Positions 36,529 to 44,471 of a stretch of DNA of 64,000 nucleotides are shown one piece after another. The stretch comes from JAGOCV01 sp049445855 (GTDB lineage Bacteria > Pseudomonadota > Gammaproteobacteria > Burkholderiales > Burkholderiaceae_C): positions 868,001-932,000 of the forward strand of contig NZ_JBMSDV010000001.1 of the NCBI RefSeq assembly GCF_049445855.1, read 5' to 3'. Position numbers and translations under genes: made by a program. The notes under the pieces are model-generated. The model was not told the DNA's origin, did not search any database, and worked only from the letters and a program-made list of their open reading frames with translations. Position 1 is the stretch's first letter. The number at the start of each line of letters is the position of its first letter.

Positions 36529-37822
36529 CCGCAACCAGCAACTGTTCGACCGCGCCCGCCAGGTCATCCCCGGCGGCGTGAATTCGCCGGTCCGCGCCTT
36601 CCGCGCGGTGGGCGGCACACCCCGTTTCGTGCAGCGCGCCGAGGGCGCGTACTTCTGGGATGCCGAAGGCAAGCGCCACATCGACTACATCGGCTCCTGG
36701 GGCCCGATGATCCTGGGCCACGGCCATCCCGCCGTGCTGGAAGCGGTGCAGAAAGCCGCGCTCGACGGTTTCTCGTTCGGTGCGCCGACAGAGCGCGAGA
36801 TCGAACTGGCCGAGGAGATCCTCTCGCTCGTGCCGTCCATGGACATGGTTCGCCTCGTGAGCTCCGGCACCGAAGCCGGCATGAGCGCCATCCGCCTGGC
36901 GCGCGGTGCCACGGGCCGCAGCAAGCTCATCAAGTTCGAAGGCTGCTACCACGGTCACGCCGACGCGCTGCTGGTGAAGGCCGGCTCGGGCCTGGCGACC
37001 TTCGGCAATCCGACCTCGGCCGGCGTGCCGCCCGAGGTGGTGCAGCACACGCTGGTGCTGGAGTACAACAACGTTGCGCAACTGGAAGAAGCCTTTGCGC
37101 TGCACGGCAAGGAACTCGCCTGCCTGATCATCGAGCCGATCGCAGGCAACATGAACTTCGTGCGTGCGAGCGTGCCCTTCATGAGACGCTGCCGCGAGCT
37201 GTGCACCGAACACGGCGCGCTGCTGGTGCTGGACGAGGTGATGACGGGATTCCGCGTCGCACTCGGCAGCGCGCAGGGCGTCTATGCCAAGGCGATCCCG
37301 GGGTTCAAGCCTGACATTTCGGTGCTGGGCAAGGTCATCGGCGGCGGCATGCCGCTGGCGGCCTTCGGTGGTCCGCGTGCGGTGATGGAACAGCTGGCGC
37401 CGCTCGGGCCGGTGTACCAGGCCGGCACGCTGTCGGGCAATCCGGTCGCTACGGCATGTGGCCTGGCCACGCTGAAGGAAATCCGCAAGCCCGGATTCTT
37501 CGACGCGCTTTCCGCGAAGACGAAATCGCTCGTCGATGGACTGTCTGCCGCCGCGAAGGCTGAGGGCGTGGCGTTCTCGGCCGACTGCGAAGGCGGCATG
37601 TTCGGCTTCTTCCTGCTCGATGTCCTGCCGCAGAACTACACACAGGTCATGAAAAGCGACGGGGCGCGGTTCAACACGCTGTTCCACGGTTTGCTCGATC
37701 GCGGTGTGTACATTGCGCCGGCCTTGTACGAAGCGGGGTTTGTCAGCTCCGCGCACTCTGCCGCCGATGTTGAAGAGACGGTGGCTGCTGCGCGGTCCGT
37801 CTTCAAATCGTTGGCTGGTTGA
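36512..37822 (+). CDS. hemL: Glutamate-1-semialdehyde 2,1-aminomutase
   Basis: A 436-residue PLP enzyme that converts glutamate-1-semialdehyde to 5-aminolevulinate in the C5 tetrapyrrole pathway. The start MTPNTDRNQQLFDRARQVIPGGVNSPVRAF is typical; the PLP lysine is Lys274 in VLGKVIGGGMP and the aspartate is in LVLDEVMTGFR. It overlaps the thiD-like gene by 17 bases, suggesting translational coupling. It is convergent with purH across the 228-bp repeat element. Confidence 0.95.
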   Translation: MTPNTDRNQQLFDRARQVIPGGVNSPVRAFRAVGGTPRFVQRAEGAYFWDAEGKRHIDYIGSWGPMILGHGHPAVLEAVQKAALDGFSFGAPTEREIELAEEILSLVPSMDMVRLVSSGTEAGMSAIRLARGATGRSKLIKFEGCYHGHADALLVKAGSGLATFGNPTSAGVPPEVVQHTLVLEYNNVAQLEEAFALHGKELACLIIEPIAGNMNFVRASVPFMRRCRELCTEHGALLVLDEVMTGFRVALGSAQGVYAKAIPGFKPDISVLGKVIGGGMPLAAFGGPRAVMEQLAPLGPVYQAGTLSGNPVATACGLATLKEIRKPGFFDALSAKTKSLVDGLSAAAKAEGVAFSADCEGGMFGFFLLDVLPQNYTQVMKSDGARFNTLFHGLLDRGVYIAPALYEAGFVSSAHSAADVEETVAAARSVFKSLAG

Positions 37823-37841
37823 GCTTCTCTCCGGAGAGAGC

Positions 37842-38069
37842 GCTCGAGACAGTCTGCCTTGGCCGTGGCCCTGCATCGCGGGCCCTTCGGGCTTCCTTGC
37901 GCTGCTCGCTTCGGGGATGCGCGGCGGAACTCGCTACGCGGATCACTTGATCCGCTTCGCTCAGACAGCCGCCGCGAGTCAGTGATTGAAGCGCGCTATG
38001 CGCGCCATCCCCGAAGCTGTGCTGCTCAGCCGCACTGAAGGGCCACGGCCAAGGCAGACTGTCTCGAGC
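37842..38069. repeat. 228-bp imperfect palindromic element with perfect 31-bp terminal inverted repeats
   Basis: The first 31 bases (37842-37872) are the exact reverse complement of the last 31 (38039-38069). Inside, 37908-37923 pairs with 38001-38017 with one extra base, and 37938-37955 forms an 8-bp hairpin of its own. The whole can fold as a long branched hairpin. There is no transposase and no clear target-site duplication, so it resembles a miniature inverted-repeat element or a large intergenic palindrome. It fills most of the 366-bp gap between the convergent hemL and purH genes and may also end both transcripts. Short in-frame readings across it carry the same peptide on both strands, as expected from the repeat. 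Confidence 0.9.
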
Positions 38070-38188
38070 TTGGGTTGTGGAAACGTTCACATGCAAACGA
38101 CTCCCCACAGTACGCGCCCCGGCTCTCTACAACCACCCAAACAACATCTCCCACGCTGGTGGGGCTGTGCCAGTGCGAGACACAAAAC

Positions 38189-39766
38189 TCAGTGCCGGAA
38201 GTGCCTCACACCGGAGAACACCATCGCAACACCGCGTTCGTCCGCAGCGTCGATGACTTCCTGATCCCGCATGCTGCCACCCGGCTGGATGACGCACGAA
38301 GCGCCGGCATCGACAACGACATCGAGCCCGTCGCGGAACGGGAAGAACGCATCGCTGGCCACCGCCGTGCCCTTGAGCGACAGTTGTGCGTGCTCTGCCT
38401 TGATGCTGGCGATGCGCGCCGAATCGAGGCGGCTCATCTGGCCCGCGCCCACGCCGAACGTCATGCCGTCCTTGCAGAACACGATGGCGTTGGACTTGAC
38501 GTATTTCGCCACGTTCCATGCAAACAGCAGGTCGACGATCTGCTGCTCCGTCGGGGCAATCTTCGTCACGACCTTCAGGTCTTCGCGCCTGAGTTCGTGG
38601 ATGTCGGCCGTCTGGATGAGCAGGCCCGAGCCGACGCGCTTCACGTCGTGTGAATTGAGGCCACGCTCCCACGGCGTCTTGCCGTCACGCTTCACGCCGT
38701 CAAGCGAAATCTCGAGCACGCGTACGTTCGCCTTGGCCTTGAAAACATCCAGGGCTTCAGCCGTGAACGAGGGCGCCATCAGCACCTCGACGAACTGCTT
38801 GCTGATGGCCTGAGCAGCCGCGCCATCCACCGTCGTGTTGAAGGCGATAATGCCGCCGAAGGCCGAGGTCGGGTCGGTCTTGAAAGCCTTCGAGTACGAC
38901 TCCAGCGCGTTCGCGCCCAGGGCAACGCCGCACGGGTTCGCGTGCTTCACGATCACGCACGCCGGAGTGTCGAAGCTCTTCACGCATTCCCAAGCCGCGT
39001 CGGCGTCGGCGATGTTGTTGTACGAGAGTTCCTTGCCCTGCAACTGTTTGCCCGTGACGAGCGAGCCGGGCGCCGGATACAGGTCGCGGTAGAACGCGGC
39101 TTGCTGGTGCGGGTTCTCGCCGTAGCGCAGGTCCTGCACCTTCACCATGTTGCTGTTGTGCTGCGCGGAGAAGCCGGCATGGCTGCCGTCGTCCTGGATG
39201 GCCGAGAGATAGTTGCTGATCGCCGCGTCGTAGTTGGCGATGCGGTTGAACGCCGCCACCGACAGCGCGAACTTCGTCTTGTCGGTCAGCATGCCGGCCT
39301 GGAGTTCGGCCAGCACCGTCGCGTACTGTGACGCGTCGGTCAGCACGGCAACGTCCTTCCAGTTCTTCGCGGCACTGCGCACCATCGCCGGTCCGCCGAT
39401 GTCGATGTTCTCGATCGCGTCCTCCAGCGTGCAGCCGGGTTTGGCCACCGTCGCCTCGAACGGATAGAGATTCACCACCAGCAGGTCGATGGTGTCGATG
39501 TCGTGCGCCTTCAGCGCGGCCATGTGCTCGGGCAGGTCGCGACGCGCCAGCAGGCCGCCATGCACGCGCGGGTGCAGCGTCTTCACGCGGCCGTCCAGCA
39601 TTTCGGGGAAGCCGGTGACTTCCGCCACCTCGGTGACGGGCAGGCCTTCAGCCGCGAGCAACTTGGCGGTGCCGCCGGTGGACAGCAGCCTGATGCCCAG
39701 CGCATGCAGGCCACGGGCAAATTCGACGACGCCGGTCTTGTCGGAAACGGAAATCAGTGCATTCAT
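38189..39766 (-). CDS. purH: Bifunctional AICAR formyltransferase/IMP cyclohydrolase
   Basis: A 525-residue enzyme for the last two steps of IMP synthesis. The N-terminal methylglyoxal-synthase-like cyclohydrolase domain (1 to about 190) has ALISVSDKTGVVEFARGL and VKTLHPRVHGGLL. The C-terminal formyltransferase has LRYGENPHQQAAFY, VKHANPCGVA and SDAFFPFRDGLD. The last residues are VFSGVRHFRH. It lies 10 bases after fis in the dusB-fis-purH operon. The ruvC gene often found next in Burkholderiales is absent here. Confidence 0.95.
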   Translation of the reverse strand: MNALISVSDKTGVVEFARGLHALGIRLLSTGGTAKLLAAEGLPVTEVAEVTGFPEMLDGRVKTLHPRVHGGLLARRDLPEHMAALKAHDIDTIDLLVVNLYPFEATVAKPGCTLEDAIENIDIGGPAMVRSAAKNWKDVAVLTDASQYATVLAELQAGMLTDKTKFALSVAAFNRIANYDAAISNYLSAIQDDGSHAGFSAQHNSNMVKVQDLRYGENPHQQAAFYRDLYPAPGSLVTGKQLQGKELSYNNIADADAAWECVKSFDTPACVIVKHANPCGVALGANALESYSKAFKTDPTSAFGGIIAFNTTVDGAAAQAISKQFVEVLMAPSFTAEALDVFKAKANVRVLEISLDGVKRDGKTPWERGLNSHDVKRVGSGLLIQTADIHELRREDLKVVTKIAPTEQQIVDLLFAWNVAKYVKSNAIVFCKDGMTFGVGAGQMSRLDSARIASIKAEHAQLSLKGTAVASDAFFPFRDGLDVVVDAGASCVIQPGGSMRDQEVIDAADERGVAMVFSGVRHFRH

Positions 39767-39776
39767 GGGTTGCGGT

Positions 39777-40013
39777 TCATTTGATGATCTTGTGTTCGAC
39801 GAGCTTCTTGCGCAGCGTGTTGCGGTTCAGGCCGAGCCATTCGGCCGCGCGCGACTGGTTCTGTTCGGCGTGATTCATCACCACTTCCAGCATCGGCTTC
39901 TCGACCACCTTGACCAGCATGTCGTACAGGCCATCGGGCTCGGTGCCCCGCAGGTCGCGGAAATACCCCTCCAGGCTCGTGCGCACGCACTCTTCTATCT
40001 GCTTCTTGCTCAT
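39777..40013 (-). CDS. fis: Fis family DNA-binding protein
   Basis: A 78-residue nucleoid protein. It has the helical dimer core (LYDMLVKVVEKPMLEVVMNHAEQNQSRAAEWLG) and the C-terminal helix-turn-helix GLNRNTLRKKLVEHKI. It bends DNA and controls rRNA, tRNA and growth-phase genes. It is co-transcribed with dusB as in E. coli, 23 bases after its stop. Confidence 0.94.
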   Translation of the reverse strand: MSKKQIEECVRTSLEGYFRDLRGTEPDGLYDMLVKVVEKPMLEVVMNHAEQNQSRAAEWLGLNRNTLRKKLVEHKIIK

Positions 40014-40036
40014 GTTCCCTTGCTTTCTGCGCCGTC

Positions 40037-41083
40037 TCAGGCAATTGCGCTGTCGGCGTCTTCGTGTTCCTGGTCGTATGCCGAGGTGTCAGGCATGCGG
40101 TCCGTGATGTCGGCCAACCGGTCGAAGAACGCAGCCACGGCGTCGACCTGCTGGCGGCTGTCGTCGATCAGGTTCATGCCGCGACGGAATTCCTCACCGC
40201 CGGGCAGCGCCCGCACGTACCAGCCGATGTGCTTGCGTGCAGTGCGAACGCCCGTGAATTCGCCATAGAACGCATGGTGGTCCTCCAGATGTTCCAGAAG
40301 CACGCGTCGCACTTCCGCCACCAGCGGCGCTGCAAGCAGCGTGCCCGTGGCCAGGTAATGCGCCACCTCACGGAAGATCCAGGGACGGCCCTGCGCAGCA
40401 CGGCCGATCATCACCGCGTCCGCGCCCGTGGCGTCGAGCACCTCGCGCGCCTTCTGTGGCGAGTCGATGTCGCCATTGGCGACGACGGGAATGCGCAACG
40501 CGGCCTTCACGGCGGCGATGGTTGCGTATTCGGCGCGGCCCTTGTAACCCTGCTCACGCGTACGCCCATGCACCGTGACCATGCGCACGCCTGCCTGCTC
40601 GGCCGCACGCGCAAGCACCACCGCGTTGCGCGCTTCATTGCACCAGCCCGTGCGCATCTTGAGCGTGACCGGCACGCCGTGGGGTTCACATGCGCGCACC
40701 ACGGCTTGCACGATGGAGATGGCCAGCGGCTCGTCCTGCATCAGCGCGGAGCCCGCCCATTTGTTGCAGACCTTCTTGGCCGGACAGCCCATGTTGATGT
40801 CGATGATCTGTGCGCCGCGTTCGATGTTGTAGGCCGCCGCATCGGCCATCATGGCGGCATCGGTGCCGGCGATCTGCACCGCGATGGGCGCGACTTCACC
40901 ATCGTGGTTGGCACGACGCGAGGTCTTCAGGCTGTTCCACAGATCGCGGCGCGAGGTCACCATCTCGCTCACCGCATAGCCTGCCCCCAATTGCTTGACC
41001 AGGCGCCGGAAGGGCCTGTCCGTCACGCCCGCCATCGGCGCGGCGAAGACGTTGTTCGCCAGTTCGTAAGGACCGATGTTCAT
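40037..41083 (-). CDS. dusB: tRNA-dihydrouridine synthase B
   Basis: A 348-residue FMN-dependent TIM-barrel enzyme that reduces uridine in the tRNA D-loop. The start YELANNVFAAPMAGVTDRPFR, the catalytic Cys100 in NMGCPAKKVCNK, the FMN-phosphate region GDIDSPQKA and GADAVMIGRAAQGRPWIF are all typical of DusB. The C-terminal helical domain binds tRNA. First gene of the dusB-fis-purH operon; a TACAAT hexamer and a palindrome lie upstream. Confidence 0.95.
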   Translation of the reverse strand: MNIGPYELANNVFAAPMAGVTDRPFRRLVKQLGAGYAVSEMVTSRRDLWNSLKTSRRANHDGEVAPIAVQIAGTDAAMMADAAAYNIERGAQIIDINMGCPAKKVCNKWAGSALMQDEPLAISIVQAVVRACEPHGVPVTLKMRTGWCNEARNAVVLARAAEQAGVRMVTVHGRTREQGYKGRAEYATIAAVKAALRIPVVANGDIDSPQKAREVLDATGADAVMIGRAAQGRPWIFREVAHYLATGTLLAAPLVAEVRRVLLEHLEDHHAFYGEFTGVRTARKHIGWYVRALPGGEEFRRGMNLIDDSRQQVDAVAAFFDRLADITDRMPDTSAYDQEHEDADSAIA

Positions 41084-41130
41084 GGTGGCGGAGGGGAGGG
41101 GAAGCGGGCGCTGCTGAAAAATGAGGCACG

Positions 41131-41155
41131 ATTGTAGCTGCTGAAAATTTCAGCA
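41131..41155 (-). promoter_or_regulatory. Candidate dusB-fis-purH promoter with palindromic operator
   Basis: The minus strand reads TACAAT at 41136-41131, a good -10 about 48 bases before dusB. Immediately upstream, 41139-41155 is a 17-base palindrome (TGCTGAAA-A-TTTCAGCA) that would occupy the spacer and -35 region. An 11-base direct copy of GCTGCTGAAAA occurs at 41110-41120 and 41137-41147. A regulator binding here could also affect the divergent yqaA gene. Confidence 0.4.
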
Positions 41156-41239
41156 ATTGAAATCCAGCTTACGGATTTACCCGGCTTGCGCCCGCGTCCT
41201 ACCCGGGGCGGTGGACCGGCTTCCTATACTTGGCGGCCC

Positions 41240-41710
41240 ATGCAAGCCTGGATCGATTCCCTGCTCTCTCTGCTCGCCCTGCCCGAATACGGGCTGTCCA
41301 GCCTGTTCATGGTGGCCTTCCTGTCCGCGACACTGCTGCCACTGGGCTCGGAGCCGGCGCTGTTCGGCCTGCTCAAACTGAACCCCACCCTGTTCTGGCC
41401 GGCGGTGCTGGTCGCCACAGCCGGCAACACGCTGGGCGGCGCGTTCGACTGGTGGCTGGGCTGGGGCGCGCACAAGGCGGTGGACAAATACGGCCATTCG
41501 CGCCATCACGTGAAGGCACTCGAATGGCTGGAGCGGCTCGGCCCCAAGGCCTGCCTGCTGTCGTGGCTGCCCTTCGTGGGCGACCCGCTTTGCGCGGTGG
41601 CCGGCTGGTTGCGCATGCCCTTCTGGCCGTGCCTGATGTACATGGCCATCGGCAAGCTGGCGCGGTATCTGGTGATGACGGTGGCGCTGCTGCAGGTGTT
41701 CCCCGCCTGA
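41240..41710 (+). CDS. YqaA family membrane protein (SNARE-associated/DedA fold)
   Basis: A 156-residue inner-membrane protein of the YqaA subgroup of the DedA/VTT superfamily. It has four hydrophobic segments, the family FLSATLLPLGSEPAL and NTLGGAFDWWLGWG motifs, and the re-entrant GPKACLLSWLPFVGDPLCAVAGWLRMP. DedA proteins act as lipid-carrier flippases; function of the YqaA branch is not established. The ATG lies nine bases after a TATACT hexamer and has no ribosome-binding site. Confidence 0.88.
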   Translation: MQAWIDSLLSLLALPEYGLSSLFMVAFLSATLLPLGSEPALFGLLKLNPTLFWPAVLVATAGNTLGGAFDWWLGWGAHKAVDKYGHSRHHVKALEWLERLGPKACLLSWLPFVGDPLCAVAGWLRMPFWPCLMYMAIGKLARYLVMTVALLQVFPA

Positions 41711-41776
41711 ACACCGCGGATGAAAAGCGGCCCTTGCTGACAGCATGGGAAACGCCGCCCCGCCTAAAATAAAGGC

Positions 41777-42631
41777 GTGCCCGCCATACTCAACGCCGAC
41801 CTCCACTGCCATTCCGTCGTTTCCGATGGCACCCTGACACCGGAGGAACTGGCTGCGCGCGCCGCTGCCAACGGTGTGGAGCTCTGGGCGCTGACCGACC
41901 ACGACGAGATCGGCGGCCAGCACCGCGCCATCGAAGCCGCCCATGCCAATGGCATGAATTACCTCACCGGCACCGAAATTTCCGTCACTTTTGCAGGCGA
42001 GACCGTCCACATCGTGGGCCTGGGCTTCGACGCCGACGATCCGCTCATGCAACAGGGCCTGTACGACACGCGCGGCGGCCGGGACCGGCGCGCCATGGAA
42101 ATGGCCGAACAGCTCGCCAAGGTCGGCATCCACGGCGCGTACGAAGGTGCGCTCAAGTACGTGGGCAATCCTGAACTCATTTCACGCACGCACTTCGCGC
42201 GTTTCCTGGTGGAGACCGGCGTGTGCCGCGACACACCCGAGGTGTTCCGCAAGTACCTCACCGAAGGAAAGCCCGGGTATGTGGAACACCGCTGGGCCAA
42301 CCTGAGGGACGCGGTGAACTGGATCACGCAGGCCGGCGGCATGGCCGTCATTGCGCACCCGGCCCGCTACAACTTCTCGGCCAACGCCGAATATGCGCTT
42401 TTCACCGAGTTCAAGGCACACGGCGGACGCGGCGTCGAAGTCGTGACCGGCAGCCACACTGCCCAGGAATATGTGAAGTACGCGGCCATGGCCAAGGAGT
42501 TCGGCCTGGCCGCCTCGCGCGGCAGCGACTTCCACAGTCCCGACGAAAGTCATACCGATCTGGGCAAACTGCCCTGGCTGCCCGGCGACCTGACGCCGGT
42601 GTGGGAACTGATGACGGATCGTTTCCGGTGA
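41777..42631 (+). CDS. PHP domain phosphoesterase (RNase AM/YciV-like)
   Basis: A 284-residue PHP protein of the YciV/TrpH family (RNase AM, 3',5'-nucleotide phosphatase). Metal ligands are visible in ADLHCHSVVSDG (His10, His12), LTDHDE, the glutamate of GTEIS, AHPARY and RGSDFHSP. Members hydrolyse 3'-phosphoadenosine 5'-phosphate or trim RNA 5' ends. Start is GTG 41777, six bases after TAAAAT. The gene overlaps the next by four bases (GTGA), and the YciO-type gene follows, a combination that is usual in proteobacteria. Confidence 0.9.
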   Translation: MPAILNADLHCHSVVSDGTLTPEELAARAAANGVELWALTDHDEIGGQHRAIEAAHANGMNYLTGTEISVTFAGETVHIVGLGFDADDPLMQQGLYDTRGGRDRRAMEMAEQLAKVGIHGAYEGALKYVGNPELISRTHFARFLVETGVCRDTPEVFRKYLTEGKPGYVEHRWANLRDAVNWITQAGGMAVIAHPARYNFSANAEYALFTEFKAHGGRGVEVVTGSHTAQEYVKYAAMAKEFGLAASRGSDFHSPDESHTDLGKLPWLPGDLTPVWELMTDRFR

Positions 42632-43539
42632 GTGCGGTACACCCGGTTGCGGCGCATTCGAAGCCGCTGGTCGGCATCGGCTTTTCGCTGATTGCGTTCG
42701 CCTGTTTCGGCACGCTCGACACCATCGTCAAATATGTGAGCACGGCCGTGCCTGTGCTGATGGCGCTGTGGTTCCGCTACGCATTCCAGGCGGTCGCCAC
42801 CACATTGGTGGTCGTCCCTTCCCGCGGGCGGGGCGTGTGGCATACCAGACACCTGGGTTTCCAGGTGCTGCGCGGTGTGCTGCTGCTGGCCTGCAGCGTG
42901 CTCGCGTTCTACAGCCTGCGCTTCATGCCGGTGGGTGAGTTCACCGCCATCGTGATGATCACGCCGCTGGTGATCACGCTGCTGGCCACGCTGGCGCTCG
43001 GGGAGCGTGTTCGGCCATTCCGGTGGGCGCTGGTGTCCGGCGGTTTTGCGGGCACCATCATGATCATCCGCCCCGGTGGCGAGGCTTTCGACTGGGGACT
43101 GCTGCTGCCGCTGGCGCTGGTGGCATGCAACTCGTGGTTCCAGGTGCTCACGAGCCGCATGGCACGCACCGAAGACCCGATCACCACACATCTGTATACC
43201 GGCTGGGTCGGCACGCTGCTCGCCGCTGCGGCACTGCCCTTCGTGTGGGTGGACATCGGCGACTGGACGCTGTGGATCCTGATGGCGATGATGGGCCTGA
43301 TGGGCGCGATCGGACACTTCCTGCTGATCCTCGCCTACACGCGCGCACCCGCCGCAACGATTACACCTTACATGTACAGCCAGATCGGCTTCGCGATGAT
43401 CGGAGGCTGGATCGTTTTCTCGCATGTGCCCGACGGCTGGGCATTCCTCGGCATCGGGCTGATCGCCGTGTGCGGCGCCGTCGGTGCCTGGCTCACGGCG
43501 CGCGAGGGCCGCGTCCGCGTGGAGCCGGCAGAGAGCTGA
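42628..43539 (+). CDS. EamA/DMT family transporter
   Basis: A 303-residue inner-membrane protein with ten hydrophobic segments in two EamA repeats (GIGFSLIAFACFGTLDTIVKY and LLPLALVACNSWFQVLTSRM). It carries the usual FYSLRFMPVGEFTAIVMITPLVITLLA and GHFLLILAYTRAPAATITPYMYSQ stretches. EamA proteins export amino acids, metabolites or drugs; substrate is unknown. GTG 42628 is taken as start because it gives the overlap with the PHP gene and lies just before the first helix; longer readings in this frame lie inside that gene. Confidence 0.88.
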   Translation: MSAVHPVAAHSKPLVGIGFSLIAFACFGTLDTIVKYVSTAVPVLMALWFRYAFQAVATTLVVVPSRGRGVWHTRHLGFQVLRGVLLLACSVLAFYSLRFMPVGEFTAIVMITPLVITLLATLALGERVRPFRWALVSGGFAGTIMIIRPGGEAFDWGLLLPLALVACNSWFQVLTSRMARTEDPITTHLYTGWVGTLLAAAALPFVWVDIGDWTLWILMAMMGLMGAIGHFLLILAYTRAPAATITPYMYSQIGFAMIGGWIVFSHVPDGWAFLGIGLIAVCGAVGAWLTAREGRVRVEPAES

Positions 43540-43560
43540 AGACGTTCCGGTAAAGGCAGC

Positions 43561-44196
43561 ATGGCCCAGTACTTCGAAGTCCATCCCGAAAATCCGCAGC
43601 CGCGCCTGCTGAAGCAGGCGGCAGCCTTGCTCACGCGCGGGGGCATCGTCGCGGTGCCGACGGATTCCAGCTACGCCCTGGTCTGCCACCTCGACGACAA
43701 GGATGCAGCGGACCGCCTGCGCCGCATCCGCCGCGTGGACGAGCGCCACCATCTCACGCTGCTGTGCCGTGACCTCAGCGAGCTGGCGAACTACGCGCGC
43801 GTGGACAACCGGCAATACAGACTGCTCAAGACCGCAACGCCGGGGCCGTACACCTTCATCCTGGAAGCGACGAAGGAAGTGCCGCGCCGGGTGAGCCACC
43901 CGCAACGCAAGACCATCGGGCTTCGTGTTCCGGAACACCGCACGCTGTCGGACCTCATCGAACTGCACGGCGCACCCTTGCTGGCAACCACGTTCATCCC
44001 GCCCGACGAGACCGAACCGCTGAATGACGCGCACGAAATCCGCGAGCGCTTCGAGCATGAACTGGCCGCGGTCATCGACGCAGGGGCCTGCCCGTCGCAG
44101 CCGACCACGGTGGTCGACCTGGTCCCCATGGGCACGGGCGGCGAACCCGAACTCATCCGTCAGGGCAGGGGCGAACTGGCCCCGCTCGGGCTCTGA
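43561..44196 (+). CDS. YciO/TsaC/Sua5 family threonylcarbamoyl-AMP synthase-like protein
   Basis: A 211-residue YrdC-fold protein. It has LTRGGIVAVPTDSSYALVC, the KRxxxxP-type helix as RIRRVDERHHLTLLCRDLSEL, the central ATPGPYTFILEATKEVPRRV and KTIGLRVPEH. The TsaC form makes threonylcarbamoyl-AMP for tRNA t6A. The family also includes YciO, whose role is less clear; the sequence HPENPQPRLL at the start favours YciO. Confidence 0.87.
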   Translation: MAQYFEVHPENPQPRLLKQAAALLTRGGIVAVPTDSSYALVCHLDDKDAADRLRRIRRVDERHHLTLLCRDLSELANYARVDNRQYRLLKTATPGPYTFILEATKEVPRRVSHPQRKTIGLRVPEHRTLSDLIELHGAPLLATTFIPPDETEPLNDAHEIRERFEHELAAVIDAGACPSQPTTVVDLVPMGTGGEPELIRQGRGELAPLGL

Positions 44197-44241
44197 CGCG
44201 CGGCAGTCATCGCCGTCGCAAGCACCTGAGACAATCCGCGC

Positions 44242-44440
44242 GTGGATTTCAATCCTGCCGGGACTGCTCCCCCTGAAACAGGCACAATGGCTGGCGCGGA
44301 TCGAGCCGTACGGCTTCTACGTGGTGCTGGCCCTGCTGGTCACCGGCGTGGCAACCAACGACTGGCTCCGGCCACTCGTCATGGGCGCCATGCGCCTCAT
44401 CATGGTCATGGTCTCGCCGCTGTATCACATCCTGAACTGA
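44242..44440 (+). pseudogene. Remnant of a site-2 protease (peptidase M50) gene with internal deletion
   Basis: The last 59 codons before the stop at 44438-44440 read GLLPLKQAQWLARIEPYGFY and then a hydrophobic tail ending SPLYHILN. This is the C-terminal end of the M50 site-2 protease found beside the YciO and TrpS genes in Burkholderiales, whose full protein is about 210-220 residues. The catalytic HExxH part is absent. At 44242 a GTG begins MDFN, the kind of start such proteases have, but in another frame from the tail. The simplest reading is a frame-shifting internal deletion of roughly 450-500 bases. The comparison is from memory of the family. Confidence 0.7.
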
Positions 44441-44471
44441 TCCAACTGACCGATCACTGATCGCAAGCACC

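Noticed and set aside
37803..38108. A 101-codon minus-strand frame and a 92-codon plus-strand frame across the hemL-purH gap
   Set aside because: Both run through the inverted repeat and encode the same short peptide from its two arms, so they are products of the palindrome.
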